A stretch of DNA of 64,000 bases from Algiphilus sp965216485. Its GTDB lineage: Bacteria > Pseudomonadota > Gammaproteobacteria > Nevskiales > Nevskiaceae. The stretch covers positions 124,001 through 188,000 of the forward strand of contig NZ_OZ244162.1 in assembly GCF_965216485.1 (NCBI RefSeq). The letters are read 5' to 3'. Shown one piece after another: positions 7,308-16,087 of the stretch; the first letter of the stretch is position 1; each line of letters opens with the position of its first letter. The notes beneath the pieces were generated by a model. The model had not been told where the DNA came from, did not search any database, and worked only from the letters and a program-made list of their open reading frames with translations. The translations under genes and the position numbers were made by a program.

Positions 7308-8636
7308 TCAGCCACCCGCAATGCGCTGACGCAACTGCGCGTGCCGTTCGCGATCCAGCGGATAGCGCCATACCATGACGACCACGCCGAGCTTGACCAC
7401 GACCGGCAAGAGCGCATAGAGGAACACCAACATGCCCAGTGCGGCCACCTCCTGCCCGTCCTGACTGGCATCGAAACCGGCCCATTCCAGCAAGGGGTAG
7501 GTCACCCCGACGGCCACGGCAAAAGCCAGCTTGGTCGCCATGCCCCACAGTCCGAAATACAGACCGGCGCGGCCACCACCGCCAGCCGCCGTGTCTTCGT
7601 CGATGACATCGGCCTGCATGGACGCCGGCACCGCCTGATCAATCCCGAGACAGGACCCGGCCAGCACGCAGATGAGGAGATACCAGCCAAAGTCCCCCGG
7701 CCCCAGCTGCGTGGCAAAGGCGAAGACGAATGCCGCCCACAGCATGGACGCGCACCAGAGCCGATGCTTGGGCATGGCGCGCCCCAGTTGCATCCATAGC
7801 GGCAACCCAAGGACCGCAGCAAGGAAGTAAACGATGAGGGCAATGCCTGCCATTTCACGGCTGACTTCAAGCACATGGATGTTGAAGAAGATGAACAGCG
7901 TGGCCGGAAAACCATTGGCCGCGCCATTGGCGAGATAGGCCAGGACCAGACGGCGGAAAGGGCGATTGGCCGCCAGCAAGGCCAAGCCCTCTCCCGGATG
8001 CAGCGCAGCCTGCTGCGGCACCTGCGGCTCCCGAACAGCGCGCAGCAGCAGCACCATGGCCAGCGGCAGCGCCACCAGCAGGAACCAGAAGATCGACTGC
8101 AGCCCGGCGGCTTCGCTCCCGGTCTGGCGCTGCACCACGGTCGGAAGCAGGATGGCGACCATCGTCCCGAGTACGGCAAAGCCCTCGCGGGCTGCGGTGA
8201 CACGAGAGCGCTCGTCGTAGTCGGCCGTCAGTTCGGCGCCCCAGGTCTGATAGGGCAAGGACACCAGTGTCCAGCCCAGATAGGCGAGCAAGGCGGTGGT
8301 GAGCAGATAGGCCCAGCCAGCGCCTTCCGGCGGTGCAAACAGCAGCCACGTCCCCAGCAGCAGGACAGGCGCCCCCAGCACGATGAAGGGGCGACGCCGA
8401 CCATATCGGCCGCGCCAGCGGTCTGACAGCCAACCGACGCCCAGATCGGTGATGACGTCCCAAATCCGCGCTCCGAACAGCACAGCACCGACGGCGGCGG
8501 CCCCCACACCCGGCAAGGCGGCGTAGTAAGGAGGCAGAAAGACCACCAACGGCAACAGCATGGCCGTCAGTGGCAAGCCGAGCGTGCCGTAGGCCAGCAG
8601 TTGCCCCCAGCGCAATCGCGCGTGCCCGTCAGGCAT
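7308..8636 (-). CDS. MFS transporter of the glycoside-pentoside-hexuronide (MelB-like) type
   Basis: The protein has 442 residues and about twelve membrane spans. The loop between helices 2 and 3 reads DLGVGWLSDRWRGRYGRRRPF. This is the conserved D-x6-DR-RxGRRRP motif of sodium- or proton-coupled sugar symporters of the GPH family. A second motif (LPYQTWGAELTADYDERSRV) also fits that family. AAGGAG precedes the ATG. Uptake of a sugar or glycoside is the family expectation; the actual substrate is unknown because no catabolic gene is adjacent. Confidence 0.82.
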   Translation of the reverse strand: MPDGHARLRWGQLLAYGTLGLPLTAMLLPLVVFLPPYYAALPGVGAAAVGAVLFGARIWDVITDLGVGWLSDRWRGRYGRRRPFIVLGAPVLLLGTWLLFAPPEGAGWAYLLTTALLAYLGWTLVSLPYQTWGAELTADYDERSRVTAAREGFAVLGTMVAILLPTVVQRQTGSEAAGLQSIFWFLLVALPLAMVLLLRAVREPQVPQQAALHPGEGLALLAANRPFRRLVLAYLANGAANGFPATLFIFFNIHVLEVSREMAGIALIVYFLAAVLGLPLWMQLGRAMPKHRLWCASMLWAAFVFAFATQLGPGDFGWYLLICVLAGSCLGIDQAVPASMQADVIDEDTAAGGGGRAGLYFGLWGMATKLAFAVAVGVTYPLLEWAGFDASQDGQEVAALGMLVFLYALLPVVVKLGVVVMVWRYPLDRERHAQLRQRIAGG

Positions 8637-8699
8637 GACCTGCTCCTTGAACGGATGAAGGCGCCTGATTACCCATCTCGGCTACGCGTACCCGCCCCC

Positions 8700-8732
8700 A
8701 GAAAAAGAAAAGCCACATCCGGGGATGTGGCT
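8700..8732 (-). terminator. Rho-independent terminator of gltA
   Basis: On the minus strand AGCCACATCC pairs with GGATGTGGCT (8711-8732) and is followed by a TTTTCTTTTTC tract (8700-8710), 25 bases after the gltA stop. Confidence 0.9.
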
Positions 8733-8756
8733 CTTGCTGTGCGACGGCTTCGCGCC

Positions 8757-10046
8757 TCAGCGCTTGTCCATCGGCTGGTAGTCGCGGATATCGGCGCCGG
8801 TATACACCTGGCGTGGACGGCCGATGCGGGTGGTCGTATCGGAGACCATTTCGGACCAGTGCGCCACCCAACCCACCGTGCGGGCAATGGCGAACATCGG
8901 CGTGAACATGTTCACCGGGATGCCGAGCGCCTTGTAGATGATGCCGGAGTAGAAGTCGACATTCGGGTAGAGCTTGCGCTCCTTGAAGTAGTCGTCCTCC
9001 AGAGCGATGCGCTCGAGTTCCAGCGCCAATTCCATCTGCGGGTCATTCTCCTGCCCGAAGTGCTTGAGCACGTTATGACAGTGTTCACGGATGATGGTGG
9101 CACGCGGGTCATAGTTCTTGTACACGCGATGGCCGAAGCCCATCAGGCGCACGCCCGCTTCCTTGTTCTTGACCTTCTCCATGAAGGGCTTGACGTTCTC
9201 CACCGTGCCGATCTGATCGAGCATGCGCAGCACGGCTTCGTTGGCGCCACCGTGCGCCGGCCCCCACAACGCGGCGATGCCCGAGGCGACGGCGGCATAC
9301 GGGTTGCAGCCGGTGGAGCCGGCCAGACGCACCGTGGAGGTCGAGGCATTCTGCTCGTGGTCGGCGTGCAGGATGAACAGCACATCCAGCGCCTTCGCTG
9401 CGACCGGGTCCACGTGGTAAGGCTCGGACGGCACCGCAAACATCATCTGCAGCAGGTTGGAACTGTAGTCCAGGTGGTTCTGCGGGTAGATGAAGGGCTG
9501 ACCGAAGTAGCGCTTGTAGGCGGCCGCCGTGATGGTCGGGATCTTGGCGATCATCCGGTGCGCAAAAATCTTGCGATGTTCCGGATCCTGATTATTGGTG
9601 GTGTCGTGGTAGAAAGCGGACAGCGAACCCACGACGCCGCACAGCATGGCCATCGGGTGCGCGTCGTAGCGGAAGCCCTCGAAGAGCCGCTTGAGCGACT
9701 CATTGATCATGGTGTGACGACGGATGCTGCGGTCGAAGTTCTCCAACTCATCCTTCTGCGGCAGCTCGCCGTTGAGGATCAGGTAGGCCACTTCGATGAA
9801 GGAAGACTGCTTCGCGAGCTGGTCCACAGGGTAGCCGCGATACAGCAGCATGCCGGCGTCGCCATCGATGTAGGCAATCGACGAGTCGCAAGAGCAGGTG
9901 CTGGTAAAGCCCGGATCGTAGGTGAAAACACCCTGCTGAGCGTAGACCTTGCCTACGTCCAGACCGAGGGGACCGCGGGTTCCGGTCTTGACGGGCAGTT
10001 CGGTCTTTTCGCCGGTTTCCTCATTGAGGAGGCTGTATTGCGCCAT
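8757..10046 (-). CDS. gltA: Citrate synthase (hexameric, type II)
   Basis: This encodes a 429-residue enzyme condensing acetyl-CoA and oxaloacetate to citrate, the entry step of the TCA cycle. Catalytic blocks are intact: LFILHADHEQNASTSTVR, LWGPAHGGANEAVLRML, RLMGFGHRVYKNYDPR and NVDFYSGI (catalytic Asp). The N-terminal domain (about residues 1-60) with CDSSIAYIDGDAGMLLYRG is typical of NADH-sensitive gammaproteobacterial enzymes. The ATG at 10046 is preceded by GGAG, which overlaps the last codons of the malic enzyme gene six bases upstream. The two are probably cotranscribed and translationally coupled. Confidence 0.97.
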   Translation of the reverse strand: MAQYSLLNEETGEKTELPVKTGTRGPLGLDVGKVYAQQGVFTYDPGFTSTCSCDSSIAYIDGDAGMLLYRGYPVDQLAKQSSFIEVAYLILNGELPQKDELENFDRSIRRHTMINESLKRLFEGFRYDAHPMAMLCGVVGSLSAFYHDTTNNQDPEHRKIFAHRMIAKIPTITAAAYKRYFGQPFIYPQNHLDYSSNLLQMMFAVPSEPYHVDPVAAKALDVLFILHADHEQNASTSTVRLAGSTGCNPYAAVASGIAALWGPAHGGANEAVLRMLDQIGTVENVKPFMEKVKNKEAGVRLMGFGHRVYKNYDPRATIIREHCHNVLKHFGQENDPQMELALELERIALEDDYFKERKLYPNVDFYSGIIYKALGIPVNMFTPMFAIARTVGWVAHWSEMVSDTTTRIGRPRQVYTGADIRDYQPMDKR

Positions 10047-10052
10047 GAGCAA

Positions 10053-11321
10053 CTACTCCAGGTTTGGTGCCTCGGGACGCGCCGGATAGTGCGCTGGATA
10101 GGACGAACGCGCGACCCCGGTGTCGACCGCAGCAGCGGCAACTGCTGGCGGCACGAACTCTATCAACCGGGGATCGAGCGGCTTCGGGATGATGTACTCA
10201 GGCCCGAAGCTTAGCGAAGTTTGGCGGTAGGCTTCCATCACTACGCGTGGCGCGCGCTCGTGCGTAAGGGCACAAAGCGCGTGCACTGCAGCAATTTGCA
10301 TCTCGGTATTGATGCGGCGGGCCCTCACATCCAGTGCGCCCCGGAAGATATAGGGAAAGCCCAGAACGTTATTGACCTGGTTCGGAAAGTCGCTGCGCCC
10401 GGTTGCCATGATCAGGTCATCGCGCGCGGCGAGGGCCTCGCTCGGCATGATCTCCGGCACGGGGTTAGACAAAGCAAAGACAACCGGTCGCGGGGCCATG
10501 CCTTTCAGCATGTCCACCGACATCAAGCGCGGCCCGGACACGCCGATGAACACATCCGCGCCATCAAGCGCCTCTGCCAATGTCCGCCGATCCGTCTCCA
10601 CGGCGAAGGATTGCTTCTCCGGTGGCAGGCCCTCGCGGCCGCTATGGATGACGCCCTGGCGGTCCAGCATCAGCATGTTGTCGCGGCGCGCGCCCATGGC
10701 GGCCAGCAGATTCATGCTGGCCACACCCGCGGCACCAGCGCCGAGACAGACAATGCGAATATCTTCCAGCCGTTTTTCCTGCAACAGCAGGGCGTTGACC
10801 AGGCCAGCCGCAACAATGATGGCCGTGCCGTGCTGATCGTCGTGAAAGACGGGGATGTCCAGCTTTTCGATCAGCGCCTGCTCAATGCGGAAACAGTCGG
10901 GGGCCGCGATGTCTTCAAGATTGATGCCACCGAAGGTCGGCGCGATGCGCGCAACCGTTTCGATGAAGGCGTCTGGATCGCTGGCATCCACCTCGATATC
11001 GAAGACATCGATATCCGCAAACTTCTTGAAGAGGACGGCCTTACCTTCCATGACGGGCTTGCCCGCCAGGGCACCTGTGCGGCCCAGGCCGAGCACCGCC
11101 GTGCCGTTGGTGATGACGCCCACCAGATTGCCGCGCGAGGTATAGCGGAAGGCCAGCTCCGGGTCCCGCTGGATTTCGATCACCGGTTCCGCAACACCCG
11201 GGGAATAGGCCAGCGACAGCTCTTCCGGGGTCGTGAAAGGCTTAGTGATGGCAATCGCCAACTTCCCCGGCCGGGGTTTGGCGTGATAATCGAGCGCTGC
11301 CTGCTTGAAAGCGTCGGACAT
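10053..11321 (-). CDS. Malic enzyme (NAD(P)-dependent, oxaloacetate-decarboxylating), short form
   Basis: This is a 422-residue cytoplasmic enzyme converting malate to pyruvate plus CO2. Signatures are LAYSPGVAEP, FADIDVFDIEVD, the metal/substrate block FGGINLEDIAAPDCFRIE, VFHDDQHGTA, and a Rossmann nucleotide site (CLGAGAAGVASMNLL). It stops at about the length of the catalytic part alone. The C-terminal phosphotransacetylase-like domain of MaeB-type enzymes (about 760 aa) is absent. It lies six bases upstream of gltA, which suggests linked control of C4 drain and citrate formation. NAD versus NADP preference cannot be decided by eye. Confidence 0.93.
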   Translation of the reverse strand: MSDAFKQAALDYHAKPRPGKLAIAITKPFTTPEELSLAYSPGVAEPVIEIQRDPELAFRYTSRGNLVGVITNGTAVLGLGRTGALAGKPVMEGKAVLFKKFADIDVFDIEVDASDPDAFIETVARIAPTFGGINLEDIAAPDCFRIEQALIEKLDIPVFHDDQHGTAIIVAAGLVNALLLQEKRLEDIRIVCLGAGAAGVASMNLLAAMGARRDNMLMLDRQGVIHSGREGLPPEKQSFAVETDRRTLAEALDGADVFIGVSGPRLMSVDMLKGMAPRPVVFALSNPVPEIMPSEALAARDDLIMATGRSDFPNQVNNVLGFPYIFRGALDVRARRINTEMQIAAVHALCALTHERAPRVVMEAYRQTSLSFGPEYIIPKPLDPRLIEFVPPAVAAAAVDTGVARSSYPAHYPARPEAPNLE

Positions 11322-11444
11322 CGGATGCCGGGGACTGGTGAGTGCGGTGGGTCACGCCAACGGGCGGCGACGGAAAGCGGCCACGACACGCGGCAGACGG
11401 CCACCGGCGCGTACCGCGCCCAGGCAACCGCCAATCAAGCGTGA

Positions 11445-11648
11445 TTAGCCGCCGTAGCGCTTGCGGAAACGATCGACGCGACCACCCGCGTCAAGCAGCT
11501 TCTGCTTGCCGGTGTAGAAGGGGTGACAGTTCGAACACACTTCCACAGACAGTTCCGCCTGGCCCAGCGTGGACTGCGTTTCGAAGGAGTGACCGCAGCT
11601 GCAAGTCACTTTGACCGGTGCGTATTTGGGGTGAATAGCGGGCTTCAT
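11445..11648 (-). CDS. rpmE: 50S ribosomal protein L31, zinc-binding form
   Basis: This is a 67-residue ribosomal protein. It has the four zinc-ligand cysteines of the C+ type: C16 and C18 (VTCSCGH), C38 and C41 (VCSNCHPFYTGKQK). The tail VDRFRKRYGG is typical. The ATG at 11648 gives MKPAIHPKYAPVKV, the family N-terminus; a longer frame upstream adds 32 residues without similarity. It is monocistronic, between the malic enzyme gene and the CPXCG gene. No zinc-free paralogue is seen in the window. Confidence 0.96.
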   Translation of the reverse strand: MKPAIHPKYAPVKVTCSCGHSFETQSTLGQAELSVEVCSNCHPFYTGKQKLLDAGGRVDRFRKRYGG

Positions 11649-11754
11649 AGCCGAGTCCCGGGAGCTACAAGGGGCGCGGAGTATAGATGATTGCCAACTC
11701 CCAATGCTAGCCCGGCGCCGCAAGTTTGCCCGGGCAGCCTGCAAAGCCCGTCAT

Positions 11755-11940
11755 TCAGTCGTTTTCGGCTTGTACGTCGACCTGCCAATCGCCGTCCGTC
11801 GCAACCTCGAGTCGCACCAGCATGGGGCGGCAGCACACCGAGCAGTCCTCGGTGTAGGCGGCACTGCCCTCCGACAGATCCACCGTCAGCGCGATGCACT
11901 CCCAACACGCCGGACAGGTCACCTCGACTTCTTCGATCAC
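11755..11940 (-). CDS. CPXCG-type cysteine-rich small protein
   Basis: This is a 61-residue acidic protein with two cysteine pairs, EVTCPACWECI and EDCSVCCRPML, in the arrangement of the CPXCG cysteine-rich family, presumably a zinc ribbon. The usual CPxCG is CPACW here. The biochemical role is not known. The GTG start at 11940 overlaps the hemW stop by four bases (GTGA), so translation is coupled to hemW. It is the last gene of the rph-rdgB-hemW run. Confidence 0.8.
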   Translation of the reverse strand: MIEEVEVTCPACWECIALTVDLSEGSAAYTEDCSVCCRPMLVRLEVATDGDWQVDVQAEND

Positions 11941-13109
11941 GCAGGCTCCAGGAACAGCTGCAACAGGGTGTTCAAGTGTGCCCGGCCCAGTGCAGTAGGC
12001 CGCACCCCCGTCTGGTCCACGCTCAACAGGCCGCGCCGTTGCGCCGCCTCCAGCACAACGGCCAGATCGTCACGACACAGCCCGGCGTGCGCGGCAAGGC
12101 TCTCCCAATCAAAGCCTTCGTGCAGGCGCAGTGCGTTCATGGCGAACTCGAAGGGGCGTGCCTGCGGCACCACGGGCTGAAGCGACTGCAGCGCCTCTGC
12201 ACTCCCCGCCCCCGCCATGAACTGCTTTGGGTGCCGCCAACGTATGCGCCGTTCGATCAACAAGCTGCCGTCGGCGCCGCGTGCGGAATGCTTGCCATGC
12301 GCGCCAGCGCCGATGCCGATGTAGTCCCCAAAGGACCAGTACACGCGGTTGTGGCGGCAGCGCCGCCCGGGCTGCGCCCAGGCCGAGGTCTCGTAGCCCG
12401 CGTAACCGGCCGCCTGCAGCAAGCGCCCGCCGGCGTCCAGCATGTCCGCCGCCGTATCCTCGTCGGGCAACGGCGGGGGCGCGGCAGCGAAAGCCGTGTT
12501 GGGCTCCAGCGTCAGGTGGTAATAGGACAGGTGTTCCGGGCCCAGCGCAATGGCCGTCTCGAGGTCCGCCGCCGCCTCCGTCATGCTTTGCTCGGGCAGC
12601 GCGAACATCAGGTCGAGGTTGATGTTCCCGAAGCCCGCCTTACGCGCCAACGAATAGGCGTGCTGTGCGGCCGCCCCATCGTGAATCCGGCCGAGGCGAC
12701 GCAGCTGCGCGTCGTCGAAACTCTGCACACCCAGTGACAGGCGGTTGACGCCAGCCGCGCGATAACCCGAAAAATGCGCCGCGTCGGCGGTTCCGGGATT
12801 CGCCTCCAGCGTGATCTCACAATCGCTGGCCAGCCCCCAGGCGCGATCCGCGGCCTCGAGCACCGCAGCGATACTGGATGGGCTGAACAGGCTGGGTGTA
12901 CCCCCACCGAAGAACACCGAGACCAGCGGGCGCCCCACCCCCAATACCTCTGCTTCCCAGCGCATGTCGGACAGGAGCGCCTCGGTGTAGGTGGTCTCGG
13001 GCAGGGCGCCATCGCGCAAGCCGTGGGAGTTGAAATCGCAATAGGGGCATTTCTGGACGCACCAAGGCAGATGCACGTACAGCGCCAGTGGCGGCAACGT
13101 CGCGGGCAT
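11937..13109 (-). CDS. hemW: Radical SAM heme chaperone HemW
   Basis: This 390-residue protein was long annotated as oxygen-independent coproporphyrinogen oxidase but is now regarded as a heme-transfer chaperone. The 4Fe-4S/SAM cysteines are C17, C21 and C24 in CVQKCPYCDFNSH, with the HemW-type CDF signature. The GGGTPSL and EANPGT motifs follow, then the C-terminal HemN domain. The start overlaps the rdgB stop by one base and the stop overlaps the CPXCG gene. rdgB-hemW linkage is common in proteobacteria and supports the call. True HemN would have an extra N-terminal region and a different cysteine motif. Confidence 0.93.
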   Translation of the reverse strand: MPATLPPLALYVHLPWCVQKCPYCDFNSHGLRDGALPETTYTEALLSDMRWEAEVLGVGRPLVSVFFGGGTPSLFSPSSIAAVLEAADRAWGLASDCEITLEANPGTADAAHFSGYRAAGVNRLSLGVQSFDDAQLRRLGRIHDGAAAQHAYSLARKAGFGNINLDLMFALPEQSMTEAAADLETAIALGPEHLSYYHLTLEPNTAFAAAPPPLPDEDTAADMLDAGGRLLQAAGYAGYETSAWAQPGRRCRHNRVYWSFGDYIGIGAGAHGKHSARGADGSLLIERRIRWRHPKQFMAGAGSAEALQSLQPVVPQARPFEFAMNALRLHEGFDWESLAAHAGLCRDDLAVVLEAAQRRGLLSVDQTGVRPTALGRAHLNTLLQLFLEPA

Positions 13110-13714
13110 CAGCCGCCGTCACCTCCGCGCGGCAACTGGGCAAGCAGCGCGCGCATGGCCTGCCCGCGGTGACTGCGTGCCTGCTTCTGTTCGCGCGACA
13201 GTTCCGCCGCGCTGCAGCCGAGCTCCGTGACCTCGAACAGTGGGTCATAGCCGAAGCCGCCATCGCCTCGCGGGGCCGAGAGGATGCGACCCTGCCAATC
13301 TCCCTGCGCGATGCGCGGCACCGGATCCTCGGCATGGCGCAGGAAAGCCATCACGCAGACAAAACGTGCAATGCGCGCCGCCTCTGGCGTATCGGCTAGG
13401 GCTGCGAGCAGCTTGGCATTGTTGGCGGCGTCATCGGCGTCCACGCCTGCGTAGCGGGCGGAACGCACACCGGGCGCGCCCTGCAGCACCTCGACTTCCA
13501 GTCCGGAATCGTCGGCCAGCGCCGGTAGTCCGCTGACGGCGGCGGCATAACGCGCCTTGGCGATCGCGTTCTCGACAAAGGTGGGCGCATCCTCCGCCGC
13601 CGCCCCATCGCTGAACTCCGAGAGCAGGCGTACCTGCCAGCCCTGCGGCGCCAGCAGCGCCTGCATTTCGGTCAGCTTGCCGGCATTGCGGCTGGCAAGG
13701 ACCAAGACCCTCAT
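13109..13714 (-). CDS. rdgB: XTP/dITP pyrophosphatase (RdgB/HAM1)
   Basis: This 201-residue enzyme cleanses the nucleotide pool by hydrolysing dITP, XTP and dHAPTP to monophosphates. The N-terminal ASRNAGKLTEMQALL phosphate site, the metal residues in LPALADDSGLEVEVLQG, PGVRSARYAG and the GYDPLFEV motif are all present. The length is standard. It overlaps rph by four bases (ATGA) and hemW by one, so the three genes form one operon. Confidence 0.95.
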   Translation of the reverse strand: MRVLVLASRNAGKLTEMQALLAPQGWQVRLLSEFSDGAAAEDAPTFVENAIAKARYAAAVSGLPALADDSGLEVEVLQGAPGVRSARYAGVDADDAANNAKLLAALADTPEAARIARFVCVMAFLRHAEDPVPRIAQGDWQGRILSAPRGDGGFGYDPLFEVTELGCSAAELSREQKQARSHRGQAMRALLAQLPRGGDGG

Positions 13715-14430
13715 GCTGCCAGTGCCTCCTGCTGGGCGCGGGTCAGTTCAGCGATTCCGGCCGCGGCCAGATCGAGCAGCGCATTGAGTTCGTCACGCCG
13801 GAAGGCGTGTCCTTCGGCGGTCCCCTGCACCTCGATGAACTGGCCGGCTTCGTTCATGACGACGTTCATGTCGGTCTCCGCGCTGGAATCCTCGGCATAG
13901 TCCAGATCAAGCACCGGCGTGCCGTCCACGATACCAACAGAGACCGCGGCGATCTGGCCAAGAATCGGATCCCGACGCACCAGGTGCTGCCGACGCAGGG
14001 TAGTGACGGCATCGACCAGCGCCACATAGGCGCCAGTGATGGCGGCGGTTCGCGTTCCGCCGTCGGCCTGCAGCACATCGCAGTCCAGCGTGATGGTGCG
14101 CGCACCCAGCGCATCGAGGTCGACACAGGCGCGCAGGCTACGACCGATCAGCCGCTGGATCTCCTGGGTACGACCGGACTGCTTGCCGCTGGCAGCTTCG
14201 CGACGGCCACGATCGTGGGTGGCACGCGGCAGCATGCCGTACTCTGCAGTGAGCCAGCCGCCGCCGGCGGCCTTTTTCCAGGGCGGAACGCGCTCCTCTA
14301 CGCTGGCAGTGCACAGCACGCGGGTATCGCCAAAGGCGACCAGCACGGAGCCCTCGGCATGCCGCGTGTAGCCGCGCTCGAAATGGATGGGGCGAAGTGC
14401 ATCCGGAGTACGGCCGGAGGGACGGGCCAT
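13711..14430 (-). CDS. rph: Ribonuclease PH
   Basis: This is a 239-residue phosphorolytic 3'-5' exoribonuclease trimming tRNA 3' ends. It starts MARPSGRTPDALRPIHFERG. It shows VLCTASVEERVPPW, GWLTAEYGMLPRATHDR, the phosphate-binding IGRSLRA and the catalytic DCDVLQADGGTRTAAITGA. The ATG at 14430 matches the family start; 55 further in-frame upstream residues are non-conserved. It is the first gene of rph-rdgB-hemW-CPXCG. The 154 bases to the divergent sufE contain the promoters, but none could be assigned with confidence. Confidence 0.95.
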   Translation of the reverse strand: MARPSGRTPDALRPIHFERGYTRHAEGSVLVAFGDTRVLCTASVEERVPPWKKAAGGGWLTAEYGMLPRATHDRGRREAASGKQSGRTQEIQRLIGRSLRACVDLDALGARTITLDCDVLQADGGTRTAAITGAYVALVDAVTTLRRQHLVRRDPILGQIAAVSVGIVDGTPVLDLDYAEDSSAETDMNVVMNEAGQFIEVQGTAEGHAFRRDELNALLDLAAAGIAELTRAQQEALAA

Positions 14431-14584
14431 GGCTTGCTTCCAGGTTCGAGAGGGCGCGCAGTATAGCGATGGCCTTCCACCCCCGCGCGAACGCGAGCCA
14501 TGGCCTGCTGGTCCATGGGACAGAGACGGCCAAAGCCCGACAGCACCCCGCCGCCCTGCGGGCGACGAGGACAATCGGGTTAGC

Positions 14585-15004
14585 ATGATCGCCATGGACC
14601 CGGAAGAACTGATCGAAGACTTCGAAATGCTCGGCGATTGGGAGGAGCGCTATCGCTACCTCATCGAGCTGGGCAGCCAATTGCCGCCGCTCTCCGACGA
14701 GGAGCGCACGGAGGAAAACAAGGTGCGCGGCTGCATGTCGCAGGTGTGGCTGGTCCCCGAGAACGGGTCGGAAGCGCAGCTGCGGTTCCGTGGCGACTCG
14801 GACGCGCACATCGTGCGCGGCCTCATTGCCCTGCTACGCATGCTCATGTCCGAGCGCGACGCGGCGGAAGTGCGCGACATGGACATTGGTGACATCTTCA
14901 GCCGTCTCGGCCTGGAGAATCAGATCACCGCCAACCGCCGCAATGGCTTCTATGCCATGGTGCAACGGATCAAGCAGCTGGCCGAAGAACGCGCTGCCAG
15001 CTAG
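14585..15004 (+). CDS. sufE: Cysteine desulfuration protein SufE
   Basis: This 139-residue protein accepts persulfide sulfur from the cysteine desulfurase SufS for Fe-S cluster assembly. The acceptor cysteine is C50 in VRGCMSQVWL, the family hallmark. The C-terminal FSRLGLENQITANRRNGF is also diagnostic. The start could be 14585 (MIAMDPEE) or 14594 (MDPEE); the ribosome-binding site is weak for both. It is not with other suf genes here. Its stop overlaps the mrpG stop by four bases in convergent orientation. Confidence 0.93.
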   Translation: MIAMDPEELIEDFEMLGDWEERYRYLIELGSQLPPLSDEERTEENKVRGCMSQVWLVPENGSEAQLRFRGDSDAHIVRGLIALLRMLMSERDAAEVRDMDIGDIFSRLGLENQITANRRNGFYAMVQRIKQLAEERAAS

Positions 15005-15357
15005 CCTTCGCCACGCTCGCGTTGGGCGTCCAGGTCCTCACGCAGATCGTCCTTGATGGTGCCCCGCCACATTGGTGCACCGGTGTAATAGCCTGCGCGA
15101 CCAATCGCATGCGCCGCCAGCGGCGACGTCAGGGTGATGAAGCCGACGATGGCGAGCACGCGGGCGGTGATGCTCGCCTCCAGATAGTGCAAGGCCACCC
15201 CACCGAGCATCAGGCCGGCCCCGAAAACCCCGGACTTGGTCGTGGCGTGCATGCGCGTCAGCAGATCGGGCATGCGCAATGCACCGAGTGCGGCAATCAT
15301 CATGAAGGCGCTGCCCACCACCAGCAGCAGCAAAGCAATCCATTCCAGCCAGATCAT
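15001..15357 (-). CDS. mrpG: Mrp cation/proton antiporter subunit G
   Basis: This is a 118-residue membrane subunit with three predicted spans. Family motifs are AALGALRMPDLLTRMHATTKSG and the SPLAAHAIGRAGYYTG segment. The hydrophilic tail (KDDLREDLDAQRERGEG) is unusually charged but at the expected place. It is the last gene of the seven-gene antiporter operon; its start overlaps mrpF by four bases. Confidence 0.92.
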   Translation of the reverse strand: MIWLEWIALLLLVVGSAFMMIAALGALRMPDLLTRMHATTKSGVFGAGLMLGGVALHYLEASITARVLAIVGFITLTSPLAAHAIGRAGYYTGAPMWRGTIKDDLREDLDAQRERGEG

Positions 15358-15617
15358 TCTTCCCCCCGCTTTTCGAGGTAGCGCGCGAAGGCGAGCGCCG
15401 CCAGAAAGCCGGTCAGCGCCAACACCAGGGCGACATCGAGCGCCGCTCCGACATTGGTATCGACGGCGTAGGTCGCGATCATGCCTACGGTGAGTGACGC
15501 GATCAGCTCAAGGGCCACGACCCGGTCCGGCAGCGACGGCCCCAGCAGCAAGCGGATGAACGAGAAAATCATGCCGAGGCAGAGCATGCCGTAGCTCAGC
15601 GCAATCAGGATGCTCAT
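15354..15617 (-). CDS. mrpF: Mrp cation/proton antiporter subunit F
   Basis: This is an 87-residue subunit with three membrane helices. The conserved block LLGPSLPDRVVALELIASL (the LGP..DRV.ALD motif) is clear, followed by DVALVLALTGFLAALAFARYLEKRG. It overlaps mrpE and mrpG by four bases each, so translation is coupled along the operon. Confidence 0.92.
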   Translation of the reverse strand: MSILIALSYGMLCLGMIFSFIRLLLGPSLPDRVVALELIASLTVGMIATYAVDTNVGAALDVALVLALTGFLAALAFARYLEKRGEE

Positions 15618-16087
15618 CGCAGAACCTCCAGGACGCGACGTTCCATCTCGCGTAACTGATCCCGCGTGGTCTCTTCGTTATCGAGGTACATCACATGCAC
15701 GTAGAGCACATGATTCTTCTCGTCGATATCGAGGCTGAGCGTGCCGGGGGTCAGTGAAATGAAGTTGGCCAGTACGGTGATCTCCCCGCTGGTGCGTGCC
15801 TCCATCGGCATGCGGATGACTGCCGGCCGCATCAGGTGTGTGGGTGTTACCACGTCGTAGGCCACGCGCAGATTCGACGCCACCAGCTCTTTCAAGAAGA
15901 AGCCCACGAAGCGCACCAGCCGCGGAATCTTGCGCACATAGTGCGCAAAACGCGGGTCGTTGCTCAGCGTAAAGGCAATGATGAGATAGCCCAGCACGAA
16001 GCCCACCGCGAGATTGCTCAGCGAGAAGAAGCCCGTGATGGCCGCCCAGGCCAGCATCAGCATCAGATTGAAGACGTAGCCGTTCAT
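15614..16087 (-). CDS. mrpE: Mrp cation/proton antiporter subunit E
   Basis: This 157-residue subunit has two or three N-terminal membrane helices, then a cytoplasmic domain with ELVASNLRVAYDV and the MrpE signature TVLANFISLTPGTLSLDID. It ends with the conserved helix near HVMYLDNEE and LREMERRVLEVLR. It is required for full antiport activity in characterised Mrp complexes. It overlaps mrpD and mrpF by four bases. Confidence 0.93.
   Translation of the reverse strand: MNGYVFNLMLMLAWAAITGFFSLSNLAVGFVLGYLIIAFTLSNDPRFAHYVRKIPRLVRFVGFFLKELVASNLRVAYDVVTPTHLMRPAVIRMPMEARTSGEITVLANFISLTPGTLSLDIDEKNHVLYVHVMYLDNEETTRDQLREMERRVLEVLR

Noticed and set aside
8601..10214. A 537-residue plus-strand open frame across gltA
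   Set aside because: Antisense of conserved gltA, His/Arg/Val-rich, no recognisable motif or ribosome-binding site.
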